From Paraburkholderia fungorum (GTDB lineage Bacteria > Pseudomonadota > Gammaproteobacteria > Burkholderiales > Burkholderiaceae), in contig NZ_CADFGE010000001.1 in assembly GCF_902833645.1 (NCBI RefSeq), positions 496,001-560,000 on the forward strand: a DNA stretch of 64,000 bases, read 5' to 3'. Within the stretch, counting starts at the first letter, position 1. Each line of letters begins with the position of its first letter. The translations under genes were made by a program, and so were the position numbers. The notes beneath the pieces were generated by a model. It was not told the DNA's origin, searched no databases, and saw nothing but the letters and a program-made list of their open reading frames with translations. Of the stretch, positions 26,337 through 35,070 are shown in pieces.

Positions 26337-27730
26337 TTTTGGGCTCCGGAGGTGGCGCGGGCCAGAATCTCAACCGCGTGTTGTGCAGCACGCTCGCTGA
26401 TCTTCGCGCGAATGCCGTCGAAGTGAGAGCCGCGTGTCGCATCGATCCCCATGCGCGACGTGGTGCCCGCCGCGGACGATGATGGATCGAGCGGACTGCC
26501 CGGCAAACCGTCGACGATAAACACGTCCTGATGCGGCTGGAAATGCGTGGCGATCGCCCACAACACTTGCGAATCGTTGGTGATGTCGATATCGCTATCC
26601 ACCGCCACGACGTTCTTCAGATACGGGTCCCAGCCGAGCAACGCGAGCATGATCTGGCGGGCTTCGCCATCGCGTGTCTGATTCAGCGCGACGTAGCAGT
26701 GAAAGTGCGTGCCCGAGTTTGGATAATGCAGCGCAGTGACCGAAGGAAAGCGCGCCTTCAGCTTCTCGCTCATTTCCGCTTCGCGCGGCAAGCGGGCCAG
26801 CGTCAGATGCTCGGCGTACGGGCCACCTACTACATCGACGAGCCATGCATCGTTACGCCGCATCATCGTGTCGACCCGTAGCACGTTATTGGTGGAGCGG
26901 TCCGATGAATAGCCGGTGAATTCGCCAAACGGACCTTCTTCCGCATGAGCGTCGGGATCGATCGTGCCTTCCAGAACAAACTCAGCCGAAGCGGGAACAC
27001 CGATTCCATATCGCGGCGTACGGACCAATTCCAGCGGCGCACCGAACAAGCCGCCTGCAATCGTGCGCTCATCGGTGCCGAAGGGCACGCGCGCCGCGGC
27101 GGCCAGCATGAACAACGGATGCGCGCCGATCACCATCGCGACTTTCAGCGTGTCGCCGCGCGCTTTGGCGGTTTGCAGCATGCGCCAGAGGTGGCCGCGC
27201 GAATGCAGGCTGGTTGCCAGGGCATTGCGGGCATGGCGCATCGACCGGTGATAGCTCAGGTTAGCGACGCCCGTTACCGGGTCTTCGGCGATGATCACCG
27301 CGTTGGTGATGTATGGGCCACGATCGGTATCGAAGTGGCGGATCATCGGCAGTTGCGCGAGATCGACGGCGTCGCCTTCGATAACCTGATCGAGAACGGG
27401 ACCGGTCGGAACATAAACCGGTGCGATAGGAGCGTTCGCGCGCTGCTGGTACGCGTCGAATAAGCCCGACGCATCGACGTCGAACAAACGGCCAATGCGC
27501 GCGCGTGAAGCGAAGAAGTTGGTGACCAGCGGCGTCGCGATACCGTCGACGTTTTCGCAGATCAACATGTCGTGCCGTCCGCGCGCGGCCAGTTCAGCGA
27601 CGATAGCGGTGACGTGCTGATCCGCCGCCAATGGCTGCTTGATAGTCAGTACGTCGTCGGGAAACTGCTCGCGATACGCTTGTGCGAAGCGATGAAAATC
27701 CTGCGTGGCGCGGAAGAGGTTATCCGCCAT
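26333..27730 (-). CDS. UbiD family decarboxylase
   Basis: This 465-residue enzyme is a UbiD-type, prenylated-FMN-dependent (de)carboxylase. Typical parts are QLPMIRHFDTDRGPYITNAVIIAEDP (about 124-149), NLSYHRSMRH, and EEGPFGEFTGYSSDR, which carries the conserved catalytic Glu residues of the family. It would remove or add a carboxyl group on an aromatic, heteroaromatic or unsaturated acid. GGAG precedes the ATG at 27730. With the permease and amidohydrolases around it, a heteroaromatic acid is the best guess, but family members are hard to assign by sequence. Confidence 0.92.
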   Translation of the reverse strand: MADNLFRATQDFHRFAQAYREQFPDDVLTIKQPLAADQHVTAIVAELAARGRHDMLICENVDGIATPLVTNFFASRARIGRLFDVDASGLFDAYQQRANAPIAPVYVPTGPVLDQVIEGDAVDLAQLPMIRHFDTDRGPYITNAVIIAEDPVTGVANLSYHRSMRHARNALATSLHSRGHLWRMLQTAKARGDTLKVAMVIGAHPLFMLAAAARVPFGTDERTIAGGLFGAPLELVRTPRYGIGVPASAEFVLEGTIDPDAHAEEGPFGEFTGYSSDRSTNNVLRVDTMMRRNDAWLVDVVGGPYAEHLTLARLPREAEMSEKLKARFPSVTALHYPNSGTHFHCYVALNQTRDGEARQIMLALLGWDPYLKNVVAVDSDIDITNDSQVLWAIATHFQPHQDVFIVDGLPGSPLDPSSSAAGTTSRMGIDATRGSHFDGIRAKISERAAQHAVEILARATSGAQK

Positions 27731-27820
27731 AGTGAACTCCGTCGAAAGCGGAATGTTTGGAGTGGCAGGCGCGGGGTGAGCCGCGCCTGCCGTACAGCAA
27801 GCGCTAACGTATTGAGCGCG

Positions 27821-28747
27821 TTAAGCGGGCTGCGTTACGTCGTTCACGTAAGTCGCCTTCAAACGCTTCTCCGCTTCGGCCAGATCCTTCGGCGGCTTGG
27901 TCGGCTCGATACCGACCAGACGGGCGATGTTGTTGCCCATATAGTCTTCGAGACCGTCCTCATCCAGATCCATGCCTTGCGGCGCAGGCCCGCACAACAT
28001 TTCGAGTTCGCGCAGCCACATGCCCGGCTCGTTCGGCGGCGAATCGGTGCCGAACACGATCTTGTTGCGCGGCAGTTCACGAGCGAATTCGACGATGCGC
28101 GACTGGTAGCACCAACCCGATTCGCAGTACACGTTCGGCGTATCCATCGCCATCCAGAAGGCTTCGAACGAGTAGTTGCCGCCCGTTTGAATCCCGAAGT
28201 GACCGATGATGAAATTCACCATCGGGAATTCGCGGATGATCGGGTAGAACTGCGTCGGAATCGTGTACGGTCCGTCGCCGGTGTGAATCAGCACCACCAC
28301 GCCGAGTTCCGCGCACTTCTTCATTGCCGGACGCAGCCAGTCGAGCGCGCGATCCGGCCGATAGCCGTGCATGTTCGCGTGCAGCTTGAGCATCTTGAAG
28401 CCGTACTCTTTCACGTGGAATTCGAGTTCGGCCGCGCCGTTTTCCGGACCCCAACGCGGGTTGTACGTGAAGTTGCCGATAAAGCGATCCGGGTACTTCT
28501 GCGTCAGCTCGGCGATATACGACATGTAATCGCGAATGCCTTCACGGCCGCGGCGATTGCCGTCGCGATAGCCGGTGTTGCCAGGCGGCGGCTGAATGAA
28601 GCCCATGTCGATACGGCGCGGCTTGCCGTTGATGATGTACGGACCGTCCATCATCTTCAGCAGGCGTTCGCCGGTGAACGGCTCGCCGGTATGGCGCCAC
28701 GCTTCGTCGACGAGATTAGTCGGGTGCAGATGGGTATCGATGATCAT
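27821..28747 (-). CDS. Amidohydrolase family 2 protein with intact metal site
   Basis: The 308-residue protein is an amidohydrolase_2 (ACMSD-like) enzyme. Metal and catalytic residues are all visible: DTHLHP at residues 4-9 (HxH), LIHTGDG (His), IIGHFGIQ (His) and FGTDSPPNEPG (Asp). This family includes decarboxylases and hydrolases of aromatic-ring fragments. It is closely similar to the protein encoded immediately upstream (28747-29712), sharing GEPFTGERL, DGPYIINGKPRRID, NMH-YRPDRALDWLRP and DTPNVYCES segments. Its ATG overlaps the upstream stop (ATGA), so the two are translated together. Substrate unknown. Confidence 0.9.
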   Translation of the reverse strand: MIIDTHLHPTNLVDEAWRHTGEPFTGERLLKMMDGPYIINGKPRRIDMGFIQPPPGNTGYRDGNRRGREGIRDYMSYIAELTQKYPDRFIGNFTYNPRWGPENGAAELEFHVKEYGFKMLKLHANMHGYRPDRALDWLRPAMKKCAELGVVVLIHTGDGPYTIPTQFYPIIREFPMVNFIIGHFGIQTGGNYSFEAFWMAMDTPNVYCESGWCYQSRIVEFARELPRNKIVFGTDSPPNEPGMWLRELEMLCGPAPQGMDLDEDGLEDYMGNNIARLVGIEPTKPPKDLAEAEKRLKATYVNDVTQPA

Positions 28748-29712
28748 CAGCGGGCTCCTGCGTAGGCTGCTTGAGATGCCTGGGCGGCGTGTTTCTGCGA
28801 CGCGCCGGCATGCTGTTTCAGATAGGCTTGCGCTTCTTCGACGCTTCGCGGCGGCGCGCTCGGCTCGATGCCGATCATGCGTGCGAGGTTGTTGCCGAGG
28901 TAATCCTCGAGCGTGTCTTCGTCGAGATTCAGGCCTTGCGGCGGCTCGTGGCACAACACTTCGAGCAAACGCAGCCACATGCCCGGTTCGTTCGGCGGCG
29001 TGTCTGAGCCGTAGAGAATCTTGTGCGTGGGCAGCACCTTCGCGAATTCGACGATCCGCGATTGCAGACACCAGCTCGATTCGCAATACACGTTCGGCGT
29101 ATCGAGCGCCATTTGATACGGCTCGAAGCAATACACGCCACCCGTCTGCACACCGAAGTGCGCCATGATGAAATTCACCGACGGGAATTCGCGAATCAAC
29201 GGATACCATTCGCTCGGAATGCTGTACGGGCCGTCGCCGGTGTGCAGCTTCACGAGCAGGCCCAAGTCGGCGCACTTACGCAACGCGGGACGCAGCCAGT
29301 CAAGCGCGCGGTCGGGACGATACGCATGCATGTTGGCCTGCAACTGCACCATCTTGAAGCCGTGTTCCTTCGCGTAGAACTCGATTGCTTCGGCGCCGTT
29401 CTCCGGGCCGCAACGCGGGTTGTAGACGAAGCAGCCGAGCAGACGGTCCGGATACTTCTGCGTCATTTCGACGGTGTACGCCATGTAGTCGTCGATCGAT
29501 TCGCGGCCCGAACGGTTGCCGTCGGTCCACGTATAGATCGTGTTGCCTTGCGGCGGCTGAATGAAAGCCTTGTCGATGCGGCGCGGCTTGCCGTTGATGA
29601 TGTAGGGGCCGTCCATCGTTGCGATCAGACGCTCGCCGGTAAATGGCTCGCCGTCGTGGCGCCAGGCGAGGTCGACCAGATTGGTCGGATAACAGCTGGT
29701 GTCGATGATCAT
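28747..29712 (-). CDS. Paralogous amidohydrolase 2 protein that has lost HxH
   Basis: The 321-residue sister of the protein encoded at 27821-28747 is alike over its whole length, but its N-terminal metal motif reads DTSCYP instead of DTHLHP: both His of HxH are replaced (Ser and Tyr). The later ligands are kept (VKLHTGDG, MAHFGVQ, YGSDTPPNEPG). It is thus either a non-catalytic partner of the intact enzyme, or an enzyme with a changed metal site. ATG 29712 follows AAGGAG; the open frame to 29853 lacks homology to the sister. It is the first gene of the cluster, divergent from the LysR at 29955. Confidence 0.9.
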   Translation of the reverse strand: MIIDTSCYPTNLVDLAWRHDGEPFTGERLIATMDGPYIINGKPRRIDKAFIQPPQGNTIYTWTDGNRSGRESIDDYMAYTVEMTQKYPDRLLGCFVYNPRCGPENGAEAIEFYAKEHGFKMVQLQANMHAYRPDRALDWLRPALRKCADLGLLVKLHTGDGPYSIPSEWYPLIREFPSVNFIMAHFGVQTGGVYCFEPYQMALDTPNVYCESSWCLQSRIVEFAKVLPTHKILYGSDTPPNEPGMWLRLLEVLCHEPPQGLNLDEDTLEDYLGNNLARMIGIEPSAPPRSVEEAQAYLKQHAGASQKHAAQASQAAYAGAR

Positions 29713-29873
29713 GTACTCGATCTCCTTGAGAGGAACTGGTGTATCCAGTTGCCGGATCGCGGGCAGGCGCATCGATGGAACGGAGCCCAGACAGGCTTGC
29801 CCATGCGGCCCTTTGCAAGGCGCCATTTTTGTGCGCCTTCCCCTCGCCGGCATCGAGTGTCACACTGATGTGC

Positions 29874-29893
29874 ACTGCTGCTTGCGATGCAGT
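29874..29893. promoter_or_regulatory. LysR-type operator between LysR gene and catabolic cluster
   Basis: ACTGC (29874-29878) and GCAGT (29889-29893) form a spaced dyad in the divergent region. The position fits a LysR regulator controlling itself and the cluster starting at 29712. Confidence 0.45.
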
Positions 29894-29954
29894 CTCACAA
29901 GATAAAAACGCTCTGTACAATATTTTTTAACCACGATCTTGATACGTTCCCGAT

Positions 29955-30860
29955 ATGGACATCCGGCTGTTGCGTTACTTCGCGGTACTTGCCGACGAAC
30001 TGCATTTCGGCCGGGCAGCCGCGCGGCTGCACATTTCGCAGCCTCCTCTCAGCCAGCAGATTCGTATCCTCGAAGAGGAGATGGGCACCGCGTTGTTCAT
30101 GCGCTCGCAGCACCGTGTCGAACTCACTGAGGCAGGGAAAACACTTAAGGAACAGGTGCCGTTGATCTTCGCGCAGTTCGAACGCGCGATCGATCTGACG
30201 CGTTGCGCGGGACGTGGCGAAGTGGGCAGCCTCGAGATCGGCATCATCAGTTCGGCGATGGTCGAGCCGATTCCACGCGCACTACGGGTATTTGCGGAGA
30301 AGCATCCGCAAGTGCAGTGGACGCTGCATGAGATGACGCCCGCCGCGCAGATTCTCGCGCTCAAGGAGCGGCGCCTGGACGTGTGTTTCTTCCGCGTGTC
30401 GCATGAGGAACCGGAGATTCGCAGCGAAGTCGTGATGCGCGAATCGGCGGTGGTGGCGCTGCCGTTAGGGCATCGGCTGGCTGCGCGTGACGAGATCGCG
30501 TTGCGCGAGTTGGAGGCCGAGCGGTTTGTGTCGTTTGGTTTGCGGCAGTCGCAGCTAGCGCGCTATCTGCAAGACTGCTGTGTCGAGGCAGGGTTTACAC
30601 CGCAGATCGAGCAGGAGGTGGTCGAGGTGCACACGCTGCTTTGTCTGGTGCGTGAAGGTCTGGGCGTGGCGCTGCTACCTTCGTCGGCGCGACAATTGAC
30701 GACCGGGGGTGTCGCTTTCGTACCGCTTGCAGCGCCGCGTCCCGAGGTGTCGCTGCATGCGCGCTATCGTGCGGAGGACGCGTCGCCGGTGCTTGCGCTG
30801 TTTCTCGATACCGTGCGCGAGGTGGCCGCCAGCATGGGCGTGAATACGCAGAGCGACTGA
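29955..30860 (+). CDS. LysR family regulator of the catabolic cluster
   Basis: A 301-residue LysR regulator: HTH in residues 1-60 (MDIRLLRYFAVLADELHFGRAAARLHISQPPLSQQIRILEEEMG), then an effector-binding domain (LEIGIISSAMVEPIPRAL, DVCFFRVSHEEPEI). The N-terminus is again of the CatM/BenM/CbbR-like type that senses catabolic intermediates. It is divergent from the eight-gene cluster with a dyad in the shared 242-base region, and is the obvious local regulator. It converges on the next LysR gene with an 8-base gap. Confidence 0.9.
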   Translation: MDIRLLRYFAVLADELHFGRAAARLHISQPPLSQQIRILEEEMGTALFMRSQHRVELTEAGKTLKEQVPLIFAQFERAIDLTRCAGRGEVGSLEIGIISSAMVEPIPRALRVFAEKHPQVQWTLHEMTPAAQILALKERRLDVCFFRVSHEEPEIRSEVVMRESAVVALPLGHRLAARDEIALRELEAERFVSFGLRQSQLARYLQDCCVEAGFTPQIEQEVVEVHTLLCLVREGLGVALLPSSARQLTTGGVAFVPLAAPRPEVSLHARYRAEDASPVLALFLDTVREVAASMGVNTQSD

Positions 30861-30868
30861 GCTTAACG

Positions 30869-31765
30869 CTAACCTGCGCCGACTGCCTGCGTGACCAGTT
30901 CGCGAATCACGTCGATCAGCGGTGCAACGCGCTCGGCTTTCTCGCGCGGCCAGACGGCATACAGGTTGTAATGCGTTGGAATTTCCACTTGCGTGAGCTC
31001 GACCAGCTTCCCGGCGCGTCGCGCGTCCACTGCGAGCAGACCGCGCGCCAAACCGGCCCCCACGCCTGCGCTCGCGGCTGCAATCAGGCCGGCGGCGTTA
31101 TCGAACACGGCGACGGCATCCGGTTCGACGGCGGGCAGGTTTGCCGCCGTGAGCCACGGAATCCACGAGCGTTTCGTATAGCCGAGCAAGGGCAAATCGA
31201 GCACCTGTTCCGGCGTGAGCGGCAGGCTTAGCCCGCGTGCCTCAAGAAGCGCGGGCGAACCCACGGCAGTCAACCGGTCGCCGCAGATCAAAGCGTTCTC
31301 GAAGCCGTCCCATTCGCCATACCCATACCGCAACGCAATATCCACGCGGTCGAACGCGCTGCGCTCGTAGCGCGGCGTGGACAACACGGTGAGCGACGTG
31401 CCGCTCAACGCAGCGAGCAATGCAGGCAAACGCCCCACCAACCAACTCTGCGCAAGTTCGGGATCGACGTCGAGCGTGATCGACTGCTTGACCGTGCGCT
31501 CTTTCACCGACGACAACGCGCGATCGATCTGCTCGAAGCCATCCGCGAGTTGGTTCGCGAACAGTACGCCCGCGTCCGTCAGCACCACGCGGCCGCTTTC
31601 GCGCACGAACAAGGGCTGCCCGACGAACTCTTCGAGCGTGCGGATCTGCTGGCTGATCGCGCTATGCGTGAGCGACAACTGGCGTGCTGCGCTCGAAAAG
31701 CTGCCGACACGTGCCGCTTGTAGAAAGGCTTGCATCGACTGGATGGAAGGGTAGCGCTTCAGCAT
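30869..31765 (-). CDS. LysR family regulator, GcvA-like
   Basis: A 298-residue LysR protein with HTH PSIQSMQAFLQAARVGSFSSAARQLSLTHSAISQQIRTLEEFVG. The THSAISQQI helix and the C-terminal layout (VDIALRYGYGEWDGFENALI, VGAGLARGLLAVDARRAGKLV) are typical of the GcvA/DsdC-like branch. It is divergent from the iorA/iorB genes with a 150-base intergenic region, so it probably controls the molybdenum hydroxylase. Ligand unknown. Confidence 0.9.
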   Translation of the reverse strand: MLKRYPSIQSMQAFLQAARVGSFSSAARQLSLTHSAISQQIRTLEEFVGQPLFVRESGRVVLTDAGVLFANQLADGFEQIDRALSSVKERTVKQSITLDVDPELAQSWLVGRLPALLAALSGTSLTVLSTPRYERSAFDRVDIALRYGYGEWDGFENALICGDRLTAVGSPALLEARGLSLPLTPEQVLDLPLLGYTKRSWIPWLTAANLPAVEPDAVAVFDNAAGLIAAASAGVGAGLARGLLAVDARRAGKLVELTQVEIPTHYNLYAVWPREKAERVAPLIDVIRELVTQAVGAG

Positions 31766-31835
31766 GGGTGTTAGCCGGACTTACGGGTGATGGAAGAAAT
31801 CGTCGCTGGCGTTGTGCTTAACGGCTTTCAATAAT

Positions 31836-31853
31836 GGCCGCAAGCACGCGGCC
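31836..31853. promoter_or_regulatory. Dyad in the lysR-iorA intergenic region
   Basis: GGCCGC (31836-31841) and GCGGCC (31848-31853) form a 6-6-6 dyad between the divergent genes. It could be the LysR site. The GC-only arms make chance occurrence likely. Confidence 0.25.
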
Positions 31854-31915
31854 CTGGTGCCAGGCATTTCACTGCACTTCACGCCGCGTTGCACAACAAC
31901 ATTCAGGAGACACGC

Positions 31916-32446
31916 ATGATCGAGATCGTGGTCAACGACACGCGGCACTCGCTCGACAATGTACCGGAAGACATGCCCCTGTTGTGGGTGTTGCGCGACC
32001 GGCTCAAATTGACCGGTACGAAATTCGGCTGCGGCGGCGGCTTTTGCGGCGCGTGTACGGTGCATCTGGAAGGCGAGGCCGTGCGCTCCTGTTTGTTGCC
32101 GATTGCCGCGGTGGCGGGCAAGCACATCACGACGATCGAAGGATTGTCGAAAGACGGTACGCACCCGCTGCAACTCGCGTGGGTGGCCGAGGACGTGCCG
32201 CAATGCGGCTACTGTCAGTCCGGTCAGTTGATGCAGGCGGCGTCATTTCTGAAGGATAAGCCGACCGTCAACGACGAAACGATTGCCACGGCGATGTCTG
32301 GCAATATCTGCCGCTGCGGAACCTACTCGCGGATCAGGAAGGCGATCAAGCGCGCGGCTTCGGGTGATGCGGCGCTGGCGGCGGTTGCGCCGCCGTGCGC
32401 GGCGGCCTGTGCCGCGGCCTCTGCCTCTGCTAACGAGGAGGCTTGA
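31916..32446 (+). CDS. iorA: Molybdenum hydroxylase iron-sulfur subunit, IorA-like
   Basis: A 176-residue [2Fe-2S] subunit. The plant-type ferredoxin cluster is bound by Cys39, 44, 47 and 59 ([15 protein letters not shown]); the helical cluster by Cys96, 99, 131 and 133 (CGYCQSG and ICRCGTY). It passes electrons from the molybdenum subunit to an acceptor. CAGGAGACACGC precedes the ATG. The C-terminus has an unusual Ala/Cys-rich tail ([15 protein letters not shown]). The large subunit gene follows after one base. The IorA/B type is known from isoquinoline 1-oxidoreductase, but relatives oxidise various aldehydes and heterocycles. Confidence 0.9.
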   Translation: MIEIVVNDTRHSLDNVPEDMPLLWVLRDRLKLTGTKFGCGGGFCGACTVHLEGEAVRSCLLPIAAVAGKHITTIEGLSKDGTHPLQLAWVAEDVPQCGYCQSGQLMQAASFLKDKPTVNDETIATAMSGNICRCGTYSRIRKAIKRAASGDAALAAVAPPCAAACAAASASANEEA

Positions 32447-32447
32447 C

Positions 32448-34721
32448 ATGCACAACGACAAGCAAGCGCTGAAAGACGCGCACGGAACCGCACGTCGGCG
32501 TTTCATCAAACAAAGCTCGGCCTTGTTGGCATCGGGTCTCGCAATCGGTTTTCAGTTACCCGAAGCATTCGCGGCCGAGGCGAACGCAAGCGGCGATCCG
32601 AAACCACAGCCCGGCGAGTTCGAACCGAACGCATGGGTGCGTGTGCTGCCCGACGATACGATCAAGCTCGTGGTTCATAAACACGATTCGGGGACGGGGA
32701 CGCGCACCGCGTTGGCTGCCGTGGTCGCCGAAGAACTCGATGTCGATCCGTTTCGCGTGGAGGTGATTACGCCGGAGAATCCGTTCTTCGGTGACTATAT
32801 TCATCCGCTGTGGAAAGTGTTTTCGACGGGCGGTAGTACGAGCGTGTCGCTCGAGTATGAGCGCTTGCGGCGTGCCGGTGCGACTGCCCGTGCGATGTTG
32901 ATGGCGGCTGCCGCGAAACAATGGAATGTGCCGCCGTCTTCGCTCTCGACGGAGAACGGGTTTGTTGTCGACAAGGCGAGCGGCAAACGTGCGAACTACG
33001 GCTCGTTGGCGAGCGTGGCCGCGCAATTGCCCGCGCCGAAAGATGTCGCGTTGAAAGACCCGTCGCAGTTCAAATACATCGGCAAGCTGCAGAAGAAACG
33101 CGGCGCCGATCTGAAAGCGCGAGGGGCGTTTCCGTACAGTATCGACGTGTCGTTGCCGGGCATGCTGGTCGCGGTTGTCACGCGTGCGCCGGTGATCGAT
33201 GCGCGCGTGCGGAGCGTGGATGCGAAAGCCGCGTTGGCGGTGCCGGGCGTACGACAGGTATTGCAGATTCCCGGCCGGCCCGATCTTCTCGGCGGGAATC
33301 AGGCGGGCGTTGCTGTGCTGGCTGATGACTATTGGTCGGCGCATCAAGGCCAGGCGGCGCTGAAGATTGAGTGGGAAGATAGTCCGCTGGAAACTTTCGA
33401 CAGCAGTACGCTCGCTGCACGTCAGGCTGCGTGGCTCGATGATCCTGTCGCGCATGTCGTACCGACGATTCAGACCGGTGACGCGAAGACTGCATGGCCG
33501 CATGGTGCGAAGGTGATCGAGGCGTCATATTCGATGCCCTATAAGGCGCAAAACGCGCTTGAGCCGATCAATGTCACTGCCTGGGCGAGGGACGGGCGCA
33601 TTGAGTATTGGGGCGGCTTGCAAGTGCCTTCTACGGTGCAGGAAGCGGCTGAGGTGATCGGTGGTATTCCTGCCGAGCGCGTTGTGCTGCACGAGCTTGT
33701 GTCGGGTGGCAGCTTCGGTTCGCGTGAATCGAAGTACTGGTTGTTCGAAGTGACGTGGCTTGCGTTGAAAGTCGGTAAGCCGGTCAAGCTGATGAATAGT
33801 CGCGAAGATGAAATGCGCGCGCTCTTTTATCACTCGGCAAGTTATCACCGTGCCAAAGCTGCGTTTGATGCGCATGGCAATCTCACGACGTTGCAGTTGC
33901 GCGCTGTGATGCCCGCTTCGCCGGAACAATGGGAGCCGGGGTATTTCGATCGTCCGGATCGGATGGACTACAGCACCACCGAAGCGATCAGCAAGTACGA
34001 GTTCGCTTACGATGCGCCGCACGTCGACATTGGTTGGGTGCGTCATGAAACCGGTGTGCCGACCGGCTGGTATCGCGCGGTGAGCTATATCCCGAACGTG
34101 TTCGCGGTGGAGTCTTTCATGGATGAGGCCGCGCATGCCGCTAGGCGCGATCCGATCGAGTTCCGGCTCGCGTATATGAAGGATCCGCGGCATAAGGCGG
34201 TGTTGCGCGAGGCGGCGGAGCGGGCCGGCTGGGGGAAAGCGTTGCCTGCGGGCACGGCGTTGGGTGTCGCGACGAATCAGGCGTATAGCAGCTATGTTGC
34301 GGTGGTGGCGCGGGTTGTGCGGAAGGGCGATGCGGTTGTGGTTGAGAAGCTGACCTGTGTGGCGGATTGCGGGCTGGCTGTGTCGCCGGGTGGGGTTGAA
34401 GAACAGTTGTATGGCGGGCTGATGTGGGGGCTAGGGCACGCGACGGCGGATCGCATCGATATTCGGCATGGGCAGGTCGAGCAGAAGAACTTCGATTCGT
34501 ACCGCGTGATGCGGATGAGCGATATGCCGGAGGTTGATATTTTGATCGTGCAAGGGGATATGGCTAAGCCTGGCGGTGTTGGCGAGTTGTCGAGTCCTTC
34601 GGTGGCGCCGGCGGTGGCTAATGCGGTGTTCAGGTTGACGGGGAAGAGGGTTAGGGAGACGCCGTTTGAACTTGATAGGGTGACGGTGGAGGGGACGGGT
34701 GGTGGGAAAGCGAAGGGTTGA
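32448..34721 (+). CDS. iorB: Molybdopterin-binding oxidoreductase large subunit, IorB-like
   Basis: The 757-residue molybdenum subunit starts with a Tat signal (RRRFIKQSSALLASGLA), so the complex is exported folded to the periplasm, probably carrying the iron-sulfur subunit along. Cofactor motifs include FSTGGSTSVSLEYERLRRAG, GGSFGSRE and the catalytic Glu loop GVGELSSPSVAPAVANA near residue 703. IorB-type enzymes hydroxylate N-heterocycles or oxidise aldehydes and pass electrons to a cytochrome c; none is encoded here. GAGGAGG precedes the start. A GC-rich hairpin follows the stop. Confidence 0.9.
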   Translation: MHNDKQALKDAHGTARRRFIKQSSALLASGLAIGFQLPEAFAAEANASGDPKPQPGEFEPNAWVRVLPDDTIKLVVHKHDSGTGTRTALAAVVAEELDVDPFRVEVITPENPFFGDYIHPLWKVFSTGGSTSVSLEYERLRRAGATARAMLMAAAAKQWNVPPSSLSTENGFVVDKASGKRANYGSLASVAAQLPAPKDVALKDPSQFKYIGKLQKKRGADLKARGAFPYSIDVSLPGMLVAVVTRAPVIDARVRSVDAKAALAVPGVRQVLQIPGRPDLLGGNQAGVAVLADDYWSAHQGQAALKIEWEDSPLETFDSSTLAARQAAWLDDPVAHVVPTIQTGDAKTAWPHGAKVIEASYSMPYKAQNALEPINVTAWARDGRIEYWGGLQVPSTVQEAAEVIGGIPAERVVLHELVSGGSFGSRESKYWLFEVTWLALKVGKPVKLMNSREDEMRALFYHSASYHRAKAAFDAHGNLTTLQLRAVMPASPEQWEPGYFDRPDRMDYSTTEAISKYEFAYDAPHVDIGWVRHETGVPTGWYRAVSYIPNVFAVESFMDEAAHAARRDPIEFRLAYMKDPRHKAVLREAAERAGWGKALPAGTALGVATNQAYSSYVAVVARVVRKGDAVVVEKLTCVADCGLAVSPGGVEEQLYGGLMWGLGHATADRIDIRHGQVEQKNFDSYRVMRMSDMPEVDILIVQGDMAKPGGVGELSSPSVAPAVANAVFRLTGKRVRETPFELDRVTVEGTGGGKAKG

Positions 34722-34728
34722 GTGAGTG

Positions 34729-34756
34729 GGGACGGGGCGGTCTCGCCGGCCGTCCC
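34729..34756 (+). terminator. Hairpin after iorB
   Basis: GGGACGG (34729-34735) pairs with CCGTCCC (34750-34756), with an inner GGCG (34736-34739) pairing CGCC (34744-34747) and a GG bulge. It begins 8 bases past the stop. No U-tract. Confidence 0.5.
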
Positions 34757-35070
34757 GGGGCGCGGTGGCGTTAGGTCTTGGGGTTGAGTATTGGGAGTTT
34801 GCAAGTCGGCATTGGCGGTCGTTCGCAACGAAGCATGTCCTGCCGACGGCGAATGGCCGCTTTAGAGTGCCTCGTGGGACCGCTGTCGACCCGAAGCGTC
34901 ATTCGAATGCGGGCTGCCGCAACGACCGCTTTTCAAGCGGCACCCACCGCTGGCCGCACCAGTTGATTGGCGGATAAGCTAGAGATATCCGTTCTACTGC
35001 GCACCCTTGTTCAACCGCCGATTCGCCGGCGCAGATGCCCTCGGTGCCTCACAGCATGGCTACGGTGCAT
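34757..35070. other. Non-coding stretch, start of accessory region
   Basis: No gene is supported here. The sequence looks like degenerate dispersed-repeat DNA: it contains a TCGACCCG-N6-CATTC element, also seen near 36200 with N7, and several GACCGC/GCGGTC-type half-repeats. It marks the change from metabolic genes to accessory DNA. No tRNA or attachment site was recognised. Confidence 0.35.

Noticed and set aside
31916..34721. Xanthine dehydrogenase
   Set aside because: No FAD subunit, a fused Tat-signal large subunit and small ferredoxin-type subunit point to the IorA/IorB type instead.
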